NCBI GenBank assembly: GCA_963817615.1
Contig: CAWFPH010000003.1
Span: forward strand, 124,001 to 188,000
Source: FEN-1219 sp963817615
GTDB lineage: Bacteria; Pseudomonadota; Gammaproteobacteria; Steroidobacterales; Rariloculaceae
Reading direction: 5' to 3'
Length of the DNA stretch: 64,000 nt
The notes beneath the pieces were generated by a model. That model was given only the letters and a program-made list of their open reading frames with translations. It did no database searches and was not told the DNA's origin. Shown one piece after another: positions 62,351 through 64,000 of the stretch; within the stretch, counting starts at the first letter, position 1, and each line of letters opens with the position of its first letter. A program made the translations under genes and the position numbers.

Positions 62351-64000
62351 ATGAACTCGACGATGTGGAAGGTCGCGCTGCGCACGCTCGCACGCGACAA
62401 GACCTACGCGCTGATCAACGTCGCTGGCCTCGCGCTCGCGATCGCCTGCTGCCTGATCCTCGGCGTGTACCTTCGCGGCGAGCTCACCTACGACCATAGT
62501 CACGAGAACTACAGGCGCATTTTTCGCGTCGTCAACGAGTTCGAGATCAACGGCAAACGCGACTCCTTCGCGGTCACTTCGCCGATGCTCGGGCCGATGC
62601 TGAAGGAAGAGAACGCCGACGTGCAGGCGTTCGTGCGGTTCCAGGGCGGCCGCGACAATAGAAACTATCTCCAGCACGGCGACGTCGGCTATTACTGGAG
62701 CGACACTTACGTCGCCGATCCCAACGTGTTCGAGGTGTTCACGCACAAGATTCTCTATGGCGATCCGAAGACCGCGCTGGACTCGCCGACGTCGATCGCG
62801 ATCAGCCACTCGCTCGCGCGGCGTTACTTCGGCGACCGGAATCCGATCGGGGAGACACTGACCTCGGACGGCAACGACGCGCAGGTGACGTTGGTGTTCG
62901 AGGACCTACCGGAAAACACCCACCTCAAATACGACGCGCTGTTCTCCTCGAACATCCCGCTGTTCTCGACGCCGGACGACATCAACCAGCGCCGACAGCG
63001 GCTCTTCGGCGTGGGCGTCTACACGTATCTGCTGATGCGCCCCGGCTACGACCCCGCACAGTGGAGCAAGGTGTCGGATGCATTCTTCGATCGCAACATG
63101 AAGACGATGGGGGATCGCATTAGCGCGAAGTGGCGTAGCTGGCTGCAGCCGCTCGCGGACATTCACCTGTACTCCGACTTGCCTGCCGATCAGCCTACGG
63201 GCAACCGCTATTACCTATACGGGTTCATAGCGGTTGCGGTGTTCACGCTGCTCGTGGCGTGCATCAACTACATGAATCTCGCGACCGCACGCGCTGCAAA
63301 GCGCGCCAAAGAAGTGGGGATGCGCAAGATCCTCGGGTCGAACCGCGGCGCGCTGATCGTGCAGTTCCTCGCAGAGTCGATGCTGCTCGCGGTCGTGGCC
63401 GTGCTGCTGGGCCTGCTGCTCGCGGAGCTCGCGGTTGCATTCACGCCGATTAGCCAGCTGCTCGGCAAGGAGATCTCGCTGAGCTTCACACGGACGCCGC
63501 AGCTCTACCTCTGGGTTGTCGGACTGGCCGTGCTCGTCGGCGTCGGCGCGGGGCTCTATCCCGCGTTCTACCTCTCGGCGGTCATGCCCGCCTCGGCGCT
63601 CGTGGGCGGCTCGAAGGGCGGCGGGCGCGGCTCGGGCCTGCGCGAGGCGCTCGTGTTCGTGCAGTTCTTGATCTCGGTGGCCGTGATCGCTTGCACCTTG
63701 GTGATGAGCGCGCAGATGCGCTACATCTCGAGCCTTTCGTTGGGTTTCGATCGCGAAAACCGCGTGGACGTCACTCTGCGCGGCGCGGAGACGATCTTGA
63801 GCAGCGATGCCATCAGGACGCAGCTCCTGACGAATCCCAATGTGCTCGGCGTGTCGTGGGCGACGTCCCCGATGGGCGGCAATTTTCCGCTCAACGTGAT
63901 CGGGCTCGAGACGAACCAAGGCGCGATCGAGCCGACCAGCGTCTCGCACATGGGGGTCGGGCCCGACTTCATCGACGTCATGGGCATGCAGCTGATCGAA
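62351..64000 (+). CDS. MacB/FtsX-type ABC transporter permease, 3'-truncated
   Basis: Open for 550 codons from ATG 62351 to the window end. N-terminus MWKVALRTLARDKTYALINV and following helix, then a MacB_PCD periplasmic domain (YDHSHENYRRIFRVVNEFE, GDVGYYWSDTYVADPNVFEV), FtsX block ACINYMNLATARAAKRAKEV, GMRKILGSNRGALIVQFLAE, then a second helix group (LREALVFVQFLISVAVIACT) and the start of the second periplasmic domain. Same family as the divergent gene, which suggests an export module extending beyond 64 kb. Confidence 0.9.
   Translation, partial: MNSTMWKVALRTLARDKTYALINVAGLALAIACCLILGVYLRGELTYDHSHENYRRIFRVVNEFEINGKRDSFAVTSPMLGPMLKEENADVQAFVRFQGGRDNRNYLQHGDVGYYWSDTYVADPNVFEVFTHKILYGDPKTALDSPTSIAISHSLARRYFGDRNPIGETLTSDGNDAQVTLVFEDLPENTHLKYDALFSSNIPLFSTPDDINQRRQRLFGVGVYTYLLMRPGYDPAQWSKVSDAFFDRNMKTMGDRISAKWRSWLQPLADIHLYSDLPADQPTGNRYYLYGFIAVAVFTLLVACINYMNLATARAAKRAKEVGMRKILGSNRGALIVQFLAESMLLAVVAVLLGLLLAELAVAFTPISQLLGKEISLSFTRTPQLYLWVVGLAVLVGVGAGLYPAFYLSAVMPASALVGGSKGGGRGSGLREALVFVQFLISVAVIACTLVMSAQMRYISSLSLGFDRENRVDVTLRGAETILSSDAIRTQLLTNPNVLGVSWATSPMGGNFPLNVIGLETNQGAIEPTSVSHMGVGPDFIDVMGMQLIE

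Noticed and set aside
1..64000. tRNA, rRNA, CRISPR, insertion sequence or attachment sites
   Set aside because: Searched by eye; no cloverleaf-like genes, regularly spaced repeats, transposases or flanking repeats were seen. Short RNA genes cannot be excluded.

Overview
The window is a GC-rich (about two thirds GC by eye), densely coded bacterial chromosome segment. TonB-dependent receptor, lipoproteins, opgG/opgH, outer-membrane-type C-terminal Phe proteins and MacB-like permeases indicate a Gram-negative. The mix of DUF6152 proteins, a secreted WxGDxLVV family, a YdiJ-like dehydrogenase and DUF2845/DUF2934 proteins fits a Gammaproteobacterium of the Steroidobacteraceae/Xanthomonadales kind. 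This placement is inference from gene content. No rRNA, tRNA, CRISPR array, insertion sequence or phage gene was recognised.

Layout. 1-5.2 kb: 3' part of a TonB-dependent receptor, a secreted c-type cytochrome/beta-propeller protein and a DUF6152 fusion protein. 5.2-9.0 kb: a small exported protein, a zinc metallopeptidase lipoprotein (M49, dipeptidyl-peptidase III-like) and a DUF2891 protein. 9.0-16.7 kb: a complete oligopeptide-type ABC importer (two permeases, one double ATPase, two tandem solute-binding lipoproteins). 17-19.3 kb: DUF6152 and two secreted WxGD-family proteins. 19.5-23.1 kb: GST, MOSC protein, small Cys/His protein and a hipBA toxin-antitoxin pair. 23.1-31 kb: giant FAD/FeS dehydrogenase, opgG-opgH (periplasmic glucans) and DUF2845. 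31-37 kb: MarC, ExoD, DUF2934, bactofilin, methyltransferase-like protein, a TlpA-like thioredoxin, a stand-alone LanC-like protein and a 2OG-Fe(II) oxygenase. 37-45.7 kb: aldo/keto reductase, two alpha/beta hydrolases and a sucrose module (LacI regulator, sucrose phosphorylase, MFS transporter, divergent ROK fructokinase). 45.7-49 kb: carboxylesterase remnant, SGNH hydrolase and a frameshifted PQQ dehydrogenase. 49-55.6 kb: UBP zinc finger, a cNMP-binding/flavin oxidoreductase fusion, PRC-barrel, NTF2-like, another WxGD protein, PEBP and small unknowns. 55.6-64 kb: a long transketolase-like enzyme, a ChaN-PDZ fusion and two divergent FtsX/MacB permeases, the second cut by the window end.

How the parts fit. 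The sucrose module reads as uptake by the MFS carrier, phosphorolysis to glucose-1-phosphate and fructose, and fructose phosphorylation by the ROK kinase. Three near-identical palindromes (GCAA-NCGN-TTGC) at 40449, 44579 and 44678 are the likely LacI operators, and the first would bring the downstream hydrolase genes into the same regulon. The peptide importer sits beside a peptidase lipoprotein, suggesting peptide scavenging. The hipBA promoter carries a TATC-N7-GATA repeat resembling the HipB operator of E. coli.

Most notable items: the LacI operator set; the UBP zinc finger paired with a thioredoxin-reductase-like protein that has lost its CxxC (AATH instead); the stand-alone LanC-like/TlpA pair with a 25-bp palindrome upstream; the DUF6152/WxGD secreted family with a natural fusion; an importer that looks actinobacterial in type; a single-base frameshift at the 3' end of the PQQ dehydrogenase gene; and a carboxylesterase remnant.
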